Assembly (NCBI GenBank): GCA_030710605.1
Contig: CP092880.1
Coordinates: 11,697,639 to 11,761,638, forward strand
Direction: 5' to 3'
DNA length: 64,000 nt
Origin: Cordylochernes scorpioides
Lineage: Eukaryota; Arthropoda; Arachnida; Pseudoscorpiones; Chernetidae
A program made the position numbers and the translations under genes. Below the pieces are notes generated by a model. It worked only from the letters and a program-made list of their open reading frames with translations, was not told where the DNA came from and did no database searches. Shown here piece after piece: positions 23,565-32,789 of this stretch (the stretch's first letter is position 1; every line of letters begins with the position of its first letter).

Positions 23565-25790
23565 ATGACAACTGAACTTCCACAAATTCAAAAATTCAAC
23601 GGCGATAATTTTCATCTATGGAAATTCCAAATGAAGATTATTCTAGAAGCAAAAGATCTTCTCAGTATAACTAATGGCTCTGAGGTAAAACCTGAAATAG
23701 AGGATATTGCAAAATTCTCTAACTGGAAAAAGAAAGATGCAAAATCCAAAATGCTGATCACTACTGCTCTAGAGTTTAAATATATTCAACAGATTGTTAA
23801 TTGCCAGACTTCAGCAGAAATGTGGAAGAAATTATCAACAATATATGAACTGAAATCTGAAACAAACAAATATTTGCTGCAACAAAGATTTTTCGAATAT
23901 AAAATGAATCCAAATGATAACATTGCTACTCATATTTCCAAAGTTGAAACTCTGGCACAACAAATGAAAGATCTAGGTGAGCCAATCTCTGATGTTGCCC
24001 TAATTACAAAGATAATTTGCAGCTTGCCTGATAAATACAAGAATTTCATAACAGCATGGGATTCAGTTTCATCAGAAGAAAAGACACTAGAAAACTTGAC
24101 GGCAAGATTACTGAAAGAAGAAAGCTTACAGGATCATTGGGATTCTTCAGGAAATTCTAAACCAGATAATGCCTTGATGACTTTTTCAAAGTTCAACAGA
24201 AATTCAACAGCTTCCAACAAACAACAGCAGCATCAACAATCCATTAAAGATAAAAAGAAGAACACACACTGTGGATATTGCAAGAAGAAAGGACATTGGT
24301 GGAAAGAATGCTATAAAAGAAAGGAAGAACAAAAAGGACAACAGCCAAGTTCTTCATCCAGAGATGATAGCTGTGCTTTTTCAGCTGAGACAAGTGCCTT
24401 CCTCGCTGAAACAAAGGATTCCTGGATTGCAGATTCTGGAGCAACGGATCACATGACTTTCAGAAGAGAATGGTTCTCTACGTTCGAAGAAATACCAGAA
24501 GGTGTTCATCCTGTGTGCCTTGGAGATGGAAAGCAGATCTATGCAAAAGGTAAGGGAAATATTGATATTCTCTCTTATGTTGATAGTCAGAAAATTAATG
24601 CAACTCTTTTGGATGTTCTCTATGTACCTGAATTGGAGACTAATCTTTTCTCAATATCTACTGCAACAAAACATGGTTTGACGCTCATTTGTAAAGGAAA
24701 TCAGATAAAATTGACTAAAAATTCGAAAGTGCTAGTTACTGGAATAAAGGACAATTCAAATCTTTATAGAATTTTTATTAAAGCAAAGCAATCTTCACAA
24801 ACTCATGTTGCTCAGTTAAGTCTAGATATATGGCATCAAAGAATGGGTCATGTAAATCCTATAAAATTAACCCAAATGTTTGAAAATAATGTTTTTGAAG
24901 ACGACATTAAAATTAGAGAAAAGCCTGATTCTTTACTATGTGAAGCATGCATCTATGGAAAACAAAATAGAAAGGTTTTTCACGCGTCAACAAGTCCAAA
25001 TTCGACCTATCCAGGAGAGCTGATCTATTCAGATGTTTGTGGACCAATGAGTAAAAGATCACCAGGTGGATCATTATATTTTGTATCATTCAAGGATGAT
25101 TTTTCAAGATTTAGAGTGGCCTACTTCATTAGGCATAAATCAGATGTTCTTGAGAAATTTAAAGAATTTGTAAAAAGAGTTAGGACTGAAACTGGAAATA
25201 AAATAAAAAGATTCAGAACAGATAATGGCACAGAATTCTTAAATAAGAATTTTTCTGATTATCTAAAATCTCTAGGAATTGTTCATGAACTCACTGCTCC
25301 ATATACCCCAGAACAGAATGGAATTGCTGAAAGAGATAACAGAACAATAGTTGAATCAGCTAGATGCTTGTTACATGGAAGAAAAATGCCGCTTGAACTG
25401 TGGGCTGAAGCCGTAAACACAGCAGTCTATCTCTTAAATAGATGTACTACTAAAGTATTGGGAAATTCTACACCTTATGAAATATGGTACAAGAGAAAAC
25501 CCTCCATCTTACATTTGAAAACTTTTGGATGTAACGCTTATGTGCATATACCAAAAGATAACAGAAAGAAATTAGACAAAAAGAGTATTCGTACATTTTT
25601 TGTTGGATATACTGAAACTAACAAAAATTATAGAATGTGGGATCCTATTGCTAGAAAAATTATCATAAGCAGAGATGTAATATTTACTGAAGCTAATACA
25701 TCAGAAAATATTCAGGATAACCAACAAGAGCAGGTAACTATATACAGTGAAGAAAGTGTTGATAACACAAATACCAGTTCCAAACCATAA
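23565..25790 (+). CDS. copia gag-protease-integrase (first part of gag-pol)
   Basis: The start is ATG 23565 (context CAAGATGA); the frame stays open upstream but has no earlier ATG. 741 codons to a TAA at 25788. Gag domain about residues 1-230; CCHC zinc knuckle C236, C239, H244, C249 (CGYCKKKGHWWKEC); aspartic protease DSGATDHM with D290; integrase zinc site H424, H428, C459, C462; catalytic D490, D553, E589 with the 35-residue spacing. Integrase C-terminal region ends in a Ser/Asn-rich linker. The frame continues after the stop into RT, so this is one polyprotein cut by a single nonsense codon rather than two natural genes. Confidence 0.93.
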   Translation: MTTELPQIQKFNGDNFHLWKFQMKIILEAKDLLSITNGSEVKPEIEDIAKFSNWKKKDAKSKMLITTALEFKYIQQIVNCQTSAEMWKKLSTIYELKSETNKYLLQQRFFEYKMNPNDNIATHISKVETLAQQMKDLGEPISDVALITKIICSLPDKYKNFITAWDSVSSEEKTLENLTARLLKEESLQDHWDSSGNSKPDNALMTFSKFNRNSTASNKQQQHQQSIKDKKKNTHCGYCKKKGHWWKECYKRKEEQKGQQPSSSSRDDSCAFSAETSAFLAETKDSWIADSGATDHMTFRREWFSTFEEIPEGVHPVCLGDGKQIYAKGKGNIDILSYVDSQKINATLLDVLYVPELETNLFSISTATKHGLTLICKGNQIKLTKNSKVLVTGIKDNSNLYRIFIKAKQSSQTHVAQLSLDIWHQRMGHVNPIKLTQMFENNVFEDDIKIREKPDSLLCEACIYGKQNRKVFHASTSPNSTYPGELIYSDVCGPMSKRSPGGSLYFVSFKDDFSRFRVAYFIRHKSDVLEKFKEFVKRVRTETGNKIKRFRTDNGTEFLNKNFSDYLKSLGIVHELTAPYTPEQNGIAERDNRTIVESARCLLHGRKMPLELWAEAVNTAVYLLNRCTTKVLGNSTPYEIWYKRKPSILHLKTFGCNAYVHIPKDNRKKLDKKSIRTFFVGYTETNKNYRMWDPIARKIIISRDVIFTEANTSENIQDNQQEQVTIYSEESVDNTNTSSKP

Positions 25791-27089
25791 GAATCATGTC
25801 GATACCCTCTCAGGAATAGAATCAGAGAAAATGAACAAACATCAACCAGCTGTACAAGAGCTATTTCATATGCTTGTTATGTCCATGACCAAGAACCATT
25901 GAACTATGAAGATGCAATTGTAGGACAAAACTCAAAACAGTGGAAACTAGCTATGGACGATAAATTCAATTCCTTGATGAAAAATCAAACATGGACGTAT
26001 GTGACACTACCATCAGACAGAAAATATATTGCATGCAAGTGGGTATACAAAATAAAGCAAAATGCAGATGGATCAAATAAAATGTTTAAGGCTAGACTAG
26101 TTGCGAAAGGTTATTCACAAAAACCAGGACTTGATTATGGTGAAACTTTTTCTCCAGTAGTAAAATTCGATTCAATTAGAACAATCTTATCACTTTGTGC
26201 ATCACTTGATATGGAAATGATTCAGTTAGATGTAAAATCTGCCTTCTTGAATGGTGATTTGGAAGAAGAACTTTACATGGAACAACCCCAAGGTTATGAA
26301 AACCCAGATTTTCCAAATCATGTTTGCTCTCTTCAGAAAAGCATCTATGGTCTTAAGCAATCCCCCAGAATGTGGAACAAGAAATTTCATGAGTTTTTAA
26401 TTAAGTTTGATCTCAAACCTAGCATATCAGATTCATGTGTCTATACAATGAAATGTAAACAGGCTTACATATTACTTGCAATATATGTAGATGATTGCTT
26501 AATCTGCAGTGTAAATAAACAACATTTAGATGATATAGTACAGTACTTAAATTCCAATTTTGAAATAAAAACTTTTACTGCCGATTATTTCCTTGGCCTA
26601 CAAATATATCGAGATAGAACAACTAAAATGTTATTTCTGCATCAAGCCTCATACATTGAAAGAACACTTGAACATTACAACCTTCTTGATATTAAGTTAC
26701 AATCTGTACCTTCTGATCCTTACTCAAAACTAACAAAAGAGATGTGCCCAAAGGATGATCAGGAAATTGAAGAAATGAACAAGATTCCATACAGACAGAC
26801 AATTGGTAGTTTAATCTACCTCATGACTGGAACTAGACCTGATATTGCCTACGCAGTCAGCAGGGTTAGCCAATTTATGAACAACCCAGGACCTTCACAT
26901 TGGACCGCAGTAAAGAAAATATTTGGATACTTAAAAGCTACGAAAAACATCGGTATTTGTTTTGGTGGGAGTTCCTGCACTTCAACTCTGATAGGTTTTT
27001 CCGATGCTGAGTTTGCTGCAGACATATTTAAGAAAGCTCTACCTCCTGAAAGGTATAGAAGACTTAAGAAGCCAACTTGGACTGTTTGA
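25791..27089 (+). pseudogene. copia reverse transcriptase with truncated RNase H
   Basis: In the same frame as gag-pol and directly after its stop. From 25899 the RT domain shows CKWVYKIK, FKARLVAKG, QLDVKSAFLNG and the catalytic YVDD (26484-26495). The thumb/connection continues to RPDIAYAVSR (about 26836). RNase H begins GFSDAEFA at 26994 but then jumps at about 27018 to ADIFKKALP, normally found at the far C-terminus of copia polyproteins. From family knowledge roughly 100 residues, including most catalytic positions, are missing. Codon 27087-27089 is the natural stop. The protein cannot be fully active. Confidence 0.9.
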
Positions 27090-27116
27090 AACAACGGAGT
27101 GCTCGTCAGGTGGGAG

Positions 27117-27319
27117 TGTTGAAAAGTGACTCGCACCTCGGCTGTCGCTTAGCAACGGCCACTTCCCCCAGACATTACGTAACTGTATATAGGTTTCAGT
27201 TTTGCTTGTTGACTCACTGGGCTTACCTTCTTTTAACTCTCTTATGTTTGTCATCTAAATATAATCTTTTTGATAATTAAACATACTTTCTGAGATCCAA
27301 CCTCTGTTTTATTCTTACA
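27117..27319 (+). repeat. copia 3' LTR
   Basis: 203 bp, eye-identical to the 5' LTR, preceded by the purine tract GGTGGGAG and followed by AATAC. Confidence 0.95.
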
Positions 27320-27416
27320 AATACAGATAATTGTAAATATTTTCCATTATTGACTCTTGGCTGAGTGTAATCATTGACTAAATAGTCAATAAAGTTTATT
27401 TTCATTGTCATTGTCA

Positions 27417-27610
27417 CACTAACAAAGGCCAAAAGCCCGAAACGCGCTTACGGTTGACTTTTCTCGATTTATTGGAAAATGGATTGGTCAAATATCATGG
27501 AACAAGCCTAAATCAACGCTTATTTGATTATTTATTCCACTAGATGGGGCTCTGTTATCTAAAAATGCATATGTCGGCAGTCAGGATATGCCTCTTTTGA
27601 TTAATATATG
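27417..27610 (+). mobile_element. Family A' repeat, broken hammerhead
   Basis: CTAACAAAGGCCAAAAGCCC and GAAACGCGCTTACGG keep the family order, but the core CTGANGA is now CTAACAA. TTCCACTAGATGGGGCTC follows at 27535, one base off the box at 49714. This is the right half of the repeat into which the LINE tail inserted; the left half (GACCAAATTTTGGTCG) is at 23077-23132. Confidence 0.65.
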
Positions 27611-27659
27611 TATATACATTTCCACAATATTATACATTTCTGAAAAGTATAATTTTTAA

Positions 27660-27850
27660 ATAGGTTAATTAATATTGTAGCAAAGTATATATTATTTTAT
27701 TGACAGAGTATCATTTTTATGTTAATATTTTGCTACTCTGTAAACTTCCTTCATTGCTTATCTTTTGTTTTTTTTTTATCATTCATAGTTTGTTCTTAAC
27801 CTAAATAAATTGTTGTCTCATCCTGAAGTTTGTCTTTCCTGATTATTCAC
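27660..27850 (-). repeat. Dispersed repeat family C, minus strand
   Basis: Complement of the 17040-17230 repeat: GTCTCATCCTGAAGTTTGTC at 27812, TTTGCTACTCTGTAAACTTC at 27730, and TTGTAGCAAAGTATATATTA at the other end. Confidence 0.7.
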
Positions 27851-28431
27851 TTTCTGATATTGATCAGAGTATGAAATATAAATTCTCAGAAGGTATGAGG
27901 AAGAATCAGCGCCCCAAAGATGCTGACTTTATATATCAAAGCACCTTGCTATTACTGGTTCAAATCACATTAATAGGTACCGCTCAGCAAGAGCAACCTA
28001 GTTCATGATAATTGAACAATGAATAATATGTGAAGGTTATTCACATATTGAACAAATTTAAACGTGGGATTCAATCCCGGTTCATGACTGTCGGGAACCG
28101 AGGGTGTTACCCGCTCGTCCACCGACTTTTTCCTTGCTATTAATCCTATCTCTTTAGTTTACTTTCATTATATTTCTTTATACCACGGGAACATAACGAT
28201 GAACGTAGTAATTTGAAATTTCTTTAACATTAAAAACAAAAGCTTTCAAACTCTCTCAGGTTCTTCCTTTAAATATATAACTCAAATGAACCTGACAAGA
28301 AATACGATATTCAAGATACGATTTATATTTTATAAACTATAATGAAGACCTATCCTGACCCCTCATATAAGCATTAAAGATGGTAGAGCGCAATCTATTG
28401 GAACAAAAATCAATTAAACGTTAATAAAATT

Positions 28432-28770
28432 GTGAAAAAAATAGTACAAATGTGACATTGTACTGGGATAAGGTGCATAAATTAAGAAATTTGTCACATT
28501 TGTACTATTTTTTCACATTGTTTAGCGTTCTCACGCAAATCTGGCCTTAACTACCCGTTTCATGATTTTTAAGGATGCCTTAATGACCAATTTTTTGGTC
28601 GTTGAGGTACAGCTTGCACCACGCTGATGAGGGCCAACAGCCCGAAACGCGTCCGTGGTTAGCTTTTCTTGATTAATCAAGAATGGGCATTTGGCCAATA
28701 CTGGAATAATTAAAAATCAACGAGAATAGTTGATATTTATTCCTATTCACGCACACACATATATAAATAT
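28432..28770 (+). mobile_element. Family A repeat with intact hammerhead
   Basis: Starts with a hairpin (28432-28513; arms ATAGTACAAATGTGAC and complement), then the GACCAATTTTTTGGTC box, the hammerhead at 28618-28659, TTGATTAATCAAG, and AATCAACGAGAATAGTTGAT to the end. This is the best-preserved family-A copy here, but it lacks the AGATGGCGC terminus. Confidence 0.75.
28618..28659 (+). ncRNA. Type I hammerhead ribozyme, intact
   Basis: Stem I ACCACG (28618-28623) pairs with CGTGGT (28654-28659). Core CTGATGA (28624-28630). Stem II GGGC-CAACA-GCCC (28631-28643). Core GAA (28644-28646). Stem III is the 6-base palindrome ACGCGT (28647-28652). Cleavage is expected after C28653. AGCT on each side extends stem I past an internal loop. 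A stem III this short is stable only between two copies, as known for dimeric hammerheads in Penelope-like elements and retrozymes. All invariant core bases are present. Confidence 0.8.
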
Positions 28771-28933
28771 ATAATATATTGTATTTATTATATAATTTTC
28801 ATTCAAGTTACATTCATTTGAAAAATCGAATGATTCAAAAACACGTGTTTTTAACGTTTTATATCCAAATGAAAGAGTAATTTTTCTTGTTTGTTCATAT
28901 GTTTCCCGTTATATAGCATCACTATTGTGAGAG

Positions 28934-29250
28934 CGGGGGTCGGTGGAAGGATGGTTTAAATCATTGGTTTATAATAAACCGGTATAAACCGGTGGATACA
29001 CCGTTACGACCCGGAATCGAATCCCGCATTGGGAACTTTTTTTCTAATAAAAAAATGCTCCAATGGCTCCCGATTCTTGCAAAATTCCAACTCCACCAGC
29101 GAGCGCAAGTAACCAAATAGAGCTCTTGTATATTTGTAAGTGCGAAGTCAAACTGCTTTTCATATGTGTATACATGTGGTGCACTTACAGTAAAAGCAGT
29201 CGGTAACTACCCACCATATCATGGCATGTACCACTTGTACTAGGGATAAT
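28934..29250 (+). mobile_element. tRNA-derived SINE, copy 2
   Basis: Same family as 7821-8130. The head has a short duplication (AAACCGGTATAAACCGGTGG) between the A-box and B-box regions, and GGAATCGAATCCC as the B box. Body and GTACTAGGGATAA end are conserved. Confidence 0.88.
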
Positions 29251-29299
29251 AATTTTAAAAAACTGTCTTATTCTTTCTTATCTCCATACTGGGTGAAGT

Positions 29300-29582
29300 A
29301 GAATGCGTCTGCCTTTGTCATTAAAACTGGGGGCACTACTCAGTGGCAGGCCGACTTAGCTCCAAAAGAAATGGCCGCCTCTGACAAGAGGAACAGACGC
29401 CATGTGCAGCCGCTCCTAACATGGAGTACAAACGCTGCTCATCCTGTATCCCTGGATTAGGAGCCCTTACAGGGTACTATCAGCCGTGCCAGCTGAACCC
29501 AGGTGTTTAGTGAGCTTGATACTGCTCGCCCTCCTCCCTTTTCATCCGGGCTTGGGACTGGCAAAGGCGGAGTTTAAAAAAA
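29300..29582 (+). mobile_element. Possible LINE 3' fragment with poly-A
   Basis: A G+C-rich block with CAGTGGCAGGCCGACTTAGC, CATCCGGGCTTGGGACTGGC and GGAGTTT directly before AAAAAAAAAG (29575-29584). 5'-truncated, poly-A-ended insertions are usual for LINE products. No open frame over the block and no target duplication that I can see. Confidence 0.4.
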
Positions 29583-30204
29583 AAGATTGTGAGATAATTG
29601 AATATTTAAAATATTTGATGATTTTACACAAATCTCGATATCCATCCTCCAGTAGTTAAAATGAGCTGTTAGCTAGATTTTAAACAGCTAAAAACTGTTT
29701 GTTTTTTTATTAAACACTGAGCGTTTGTTAATTAAAAGAAGAGGAGTTGTTTGTATGGCGACAATTAACAAAAGCTCCAAAGATATAATTGAAGGAAAGA
29801 CTTCTTTAAATCTTTTAAATGCCCTGGAATAGCTCCCGTCTCTTTTTAATTTAATGGTTGAACAAAGAAGAAAAAAAAGGTAGAGATAAAAAAACAGGGG
29901 ATATAAAAACCTTTTTGTTTTTAGTTTCTTTGTAAGATTTTGTCCTTTTAAAAATATTTAAACATTTTTTTTTCTCTTTTTGTGGAAGAATGAATATATA
30001 TTATATTGGCATATTATAACAAATTTTTACAGAATTGTTGATATACTAGTAATTGTTGATTTACAATTCTACCTAATGGGCAAAATTTAGGAAGTTTCCT
30101 ATTTTGATGTCCCTGGTCGTCTGTTTTTTTTTTTTTTTTTTTTTTGAAGGAGACAGAGACAATTATGTTTACACTTGGTTGTCTCTTTGTCTTCAATAAA
30201 GGTC

Positions 30205-30670
30205 ACTGTATATCAAATATCTTTAGAGTTATTGTCTGAATCTCGATATACATGCTAAAAGGTGAAACTTTCTTAAATTCTGTCCATGAGTGTATCTTTT
30301 AGAGTTATTGTCTGAGTCTCGATATACATGCTAAAAGGTAGATAAGGCACAATTTGGATTATAGATTATAAACACAAGGTAATAAGACCAAATCCAAATA
30401 AATAAATAGTGTGTGACGTTTCGGTAACAGCGTTGTTACCATCTTCAGACAAAAGTACTGAATGTATGACTTTTGTCTGAAGATGGTAACAACGCTGTTA
30501 CCGAAACGTCACACACTATTTATTTATTTGGATTTGGTCTTATTACCTTGTGTTTATGCTAAAAGGTACAACTTCCTTAAGTTTTGCCCATGAGTTCATC
30601 TTTTAGAGTTATTGTCTGAATCTCGATATACATATTAAAAGGTACAACTTCCTTAAGTTTTGTCTATGAG
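30205..30670. repeat. Tc1-like end repeats, tandem, with an insertion
   Basis: Four units of TTTAGAGTTATTGTCTGA, TCTCGATATACATG(CT), AAAAGGTACAACTTCCTTAA and GTTTTGTCTATGAGTG, the complement of the 76-bp unit at 16022. The foldback 30341-30555 interrupts the second unit. Confidence 0.75.
30341..30555. mobile_element. Foldback element 3 (Penelope-like)
   Basis: A 13-base duplication ATGCTAAAAGGTA (30328-30340, 30556-30568) flanks a left tail of about 28 bases and inverted arms (30369-30450, 30474-30555) sharing CACAAGGTAATAAGACC and GTGTGTGACGTTTCGGTAAC. Both arms carry CTGAAGA, stem GGTAACA-ACGC-TGTTACC, GAA, ACGT, C: a hammerhead-like core with an extra T before stem II and a palindromic stem III, in opposite orientations. 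Confidence 0.8.
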
Positions 30671-31139
30671 TGTTCTTCAGAAGTCTTTTCCCAAGTTAAA
30701 CCCCTCAAGACTGACACTCCTGGTCTCTCCTTTAGGTGGTCGTTCATTGGAGGTGGAGTATATCAAAGCGAACTCTTTTCATCATTTGATAGTGACGCTT
30801 AGGGGAAAGTGTTCTTTTGTCAGAAAGGTTTCTTATGGATGTTTGTTTACACATCATTTATGTTTGCTTCTGGGAATTCCACAACAATTCCCATCCTAAT
30901 ATTTTCTTTCAATATCTTAATTTCAGGGAGAATTCAAACTCTTTCTGATCTTGGAAACAATTAGCGCTGAAAGATAATAGGGTGTGTTTTTATATCTTGT
31001 TTCCCAACAGATATATGACAGGTATATAAAGCTGCTGTAATACAATCACTGTTTAACTGATCCACGAACAAAGGTGAAGTTTAAGATATCAACTTAGCGC
31101 CTCTATCACTGAAAATTATAAATATTTTTAGCGCTACTT

Positions 31140-31440
31140 TTCTTTTTTCTTTCATAGATTTGGTCCAGCCACCTTGCCAGAAAAACACCTCTTTGGCAGA
31201 TTGTGAAGATACCATTAGATCCCGTGTGGATATCATGGAATAAAGTTCGCCCTAGACTGACGAGGGTCATTAGCCCGAAACCATGGTCCCTAGGTGGACG
31301 CTTCTCAGTTTGCCAAAGCTGGTGTCGTGGCTTTGTTACCGACCCGAGGCCACTAGCTGCGGCGACGGTCAATAGATGGCGTCAGTTTTTGACGTTTATT
31401 TTGACGGGAGAGGGGCCCTATGCTTCTATGGAATAATTAT
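31140..31440 (+). mobile_element. Hammerhead repeat family HB
   Basis: Order: ACCTCTTTGGCAGATTGTGA, AGATCCCGTGTGGATATC, the hammerhead 31251-31294, CTTCTCAGTTTGCCAAAGC, a CGGCGACGGTCAATAGATGG box, and TTTTGACGGGAGAGG. Copies at 48300-48725 (plus) and 36995-37315 (minus). No protein coding. Confidence 0.75.
31251..31294 (+). ncRNA. Hammerhead ribozyme, family HB
   Basis: Stem I CCTAG/CTAGG with one A-C mismatch next to the core; core CTGACGA (31257-31263); stem II GGGT-CATTA-GCCC with a G-U closing pair; core GAA (31277-31279); stem III is an 8-base palindrome ACCATGGT (31280-31287); cleavage expected after C31288. Different stem sequences from family A around the same core argue for selected structure. 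Confidence 0.65.
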
Positions 31441-31844
31441 ATATATATGTTATATAAAAATTATATTTTATTATAAATTATTAATCTTAGAACAAATTAC
31501 TCTCTCTGTTTATATCTACCACCAGATGTCGCGACTTCCTTTTATATAACTTATTGTTGTTGTTTCCCGTTGGCCGGCTCAAACCTTTTGTAATTATGTA
31601 AATAAGTTTTTAATTAATTTTATTATTCATGTCTCAAATCAGGTATTTCTTTCTTAATTATGTTTAATTAGCACAATTAAAGTAAATTGTGATTCAACCT
31701 TTATTTTATTAATACCTTTTCAACGACTTCATAACAATATCATAACAATATTCATGTATACAAAAACAAAAGCAAAACCTTATCTCAACAATTCCAAAAT
31801 CAGAAGAAAATCTTTTTAATATAATATAAACCCATTTTTTGGTT

Positions 31845-31954
31845 TCTCAAGAGGCCTCTGGGACCAACGTTAGTTCATTTTTGCTCCACTAGATGGCGCT
31901 CTGCCATCTGAAAAGCACATGTGCTTCTGGTCAGGATATGCTTCCTTTATTTTT

Positions 31955-31960
<6 letters not shown>
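31845..31960 (+). mobile_element. Family A' repeat, hammerhead deleted
   Basis: TTTCTCAAGAGGCCTCTGGGACC joins directly to the 3' part CCACTAGATGGCGCTC, AGCACATGTGC, GGTCAGGATATGC. Compare the full copy at 49545-49790. Confidence 0.7.
31886..31901 (+). promoter_or_regulatory. CTCF-consensus-like site in a repeat
   Basis: CCACTAGATGGCGCTC agrees with every position of the published 16-base CTCF consensus CCASYAGRKGGCRSYV. The same sequence is at 49714-49729; one-mismatch forms are at 27537-27552 and 22731-22746 (minus). Binding is not shown by sequence alone. Confidence 0.45.
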
Positions 31961-31994
<34 letters not shown>

Positions 31995-32241
31995 CTATTT
32001 CTCTCCTCAACTCTTATACTGAAATGAATAAATATTGAATGCGGAAAGGCATGGCTCATCAGAAGTGAACCCTTACAGTGGTTTTGTCTTTTTAATCTCC
32101 AGACCGCTTCACTATTGAATTAAATTGAATTTCCTATATATACACACACACCCAGCATTTGCTATTGAGTGCAGTAAATTAGTGTTTTGAAATATTTAAC
32201 TTTTGTACATGATCTATATGTTTATGTATTTTAATTAAAAA

Positions 32242-32562
32242 TGCATATATTGGATCAAAATATCATTTATTTTACCAATATTTTAGTTGGCTAAACGCCA
32301 ACCTTTATCAAGGTGTTATAACATATTAATTATTTTTTAAATTATTATATTGAAATTTTTATTTATTTATTTATGCTTATGAGGTGATACAGCCGCGTAT
32401 TTACAGTTAGAGAGGAGACAAAATATAATTCCGCCAAGAGATCAACACCACAGAGGTCCGTACGTCTCTTGACCTCACGGACAATACAGCAGCTACATAT
32501 TGAAATTATTTTTTTATTAATGTTTTTTTAATTTAATGATATTTTGATCCAATATATGCCTT
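32242..32562. mobile_element. Family D inverted-repeat element (Penelope-like)
   Basis: Inverted ends GCATATATTGGATCAAAATA and TATTTTGATCCAATATATGC. Inside, on the minus strand, CCTTGATAAAGGTTGGCG, TTTAGCCAACT, AAAATATTGG, the widespread degraded hammerhead-like phrase TTGATAAAGG-stem-GAAA-type. Relatives at 49855, 51068 and 60605. Confidence 0.65.
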
Positions 32563-32760
32563 TTTTGCGATGCACTAGCGCGCCATCTGTTATCAAATTA
32601 CAAAACTATTCTAGACGCGTAATATTCTTTTTAAAATAAAACAATTTCTACTGCCCTTACTGCAATGGAAAAATTAAAGGGAGGGCCTGGCTCATCAGTG
32701 GTGAACCCTCCCAGCGGTTTCGCCAGTTTAATCTACCATACCGCTGTTATATTGCATTTT
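32563..32760. mobile_element. Family B element
   Basis: GCGCGCCATCTGTTATC at the left edge, CTACTGCCCTTACTGCAATG at 32649, GGCTCATCAGTGGTGAACCC and GCGGTTTCGCCAGTTTAATC. Minus-strand reading gives ACTGGCGAAACCGC...ACTGATGAGCCAGG. Confidence 0.7.
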
Positions 32761-32789
32761 TGGAACTTCCTTTTATAGTTGACTGTTGC

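Larger units (their letters stand above)
23293..27319 (+). mobile_element. Ty1/copia LTR retrotransposon, defective
   Basis: Two 203-bp LTRs (TGTTG...TTACA), flanked by the 5-bp target duplication AATAC (23288-23292 and 27320-27324). Internal order gag, protease, integrase, reverse transcriptase is diagnostic for copia. A candidate primer-binding site TGGCAGCAGAGCTTGG begins at 23496 right after the 5' LTR, and a purine tract GGTGGGAG (27109-27116) precedes the 3' LTR. Two defects: an in-frame stop at 25788 and a large RNase H deletion near 27018. Confidence 0.95.
23133..27416 (+). mobile_element. 5'-truncated non-LTR retrotransposon tail, split by copia
   Basis: Without copia and one target copy this is about 250 bp: an open frame (codons from 23133, beginning ISELLDKLNWRQALKHL) crossing the copia site and stopping after about 62 codons at 27350, then a short 3' UTR with AATAAA (27388) and a microsatellite tail TCATTGTCATTGTCA. 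An 11-base duplication with two mismatches (CCCTGACAAAG 23122-23132, CACTAACAAAG 27417-27427) flanks it. Tail and truncation fit a LINE. The C-terminal peptide (WPENREELL, GWLWAPDG) is not one I recognise, so a host exon is the alternative. Confidence 0.5.
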
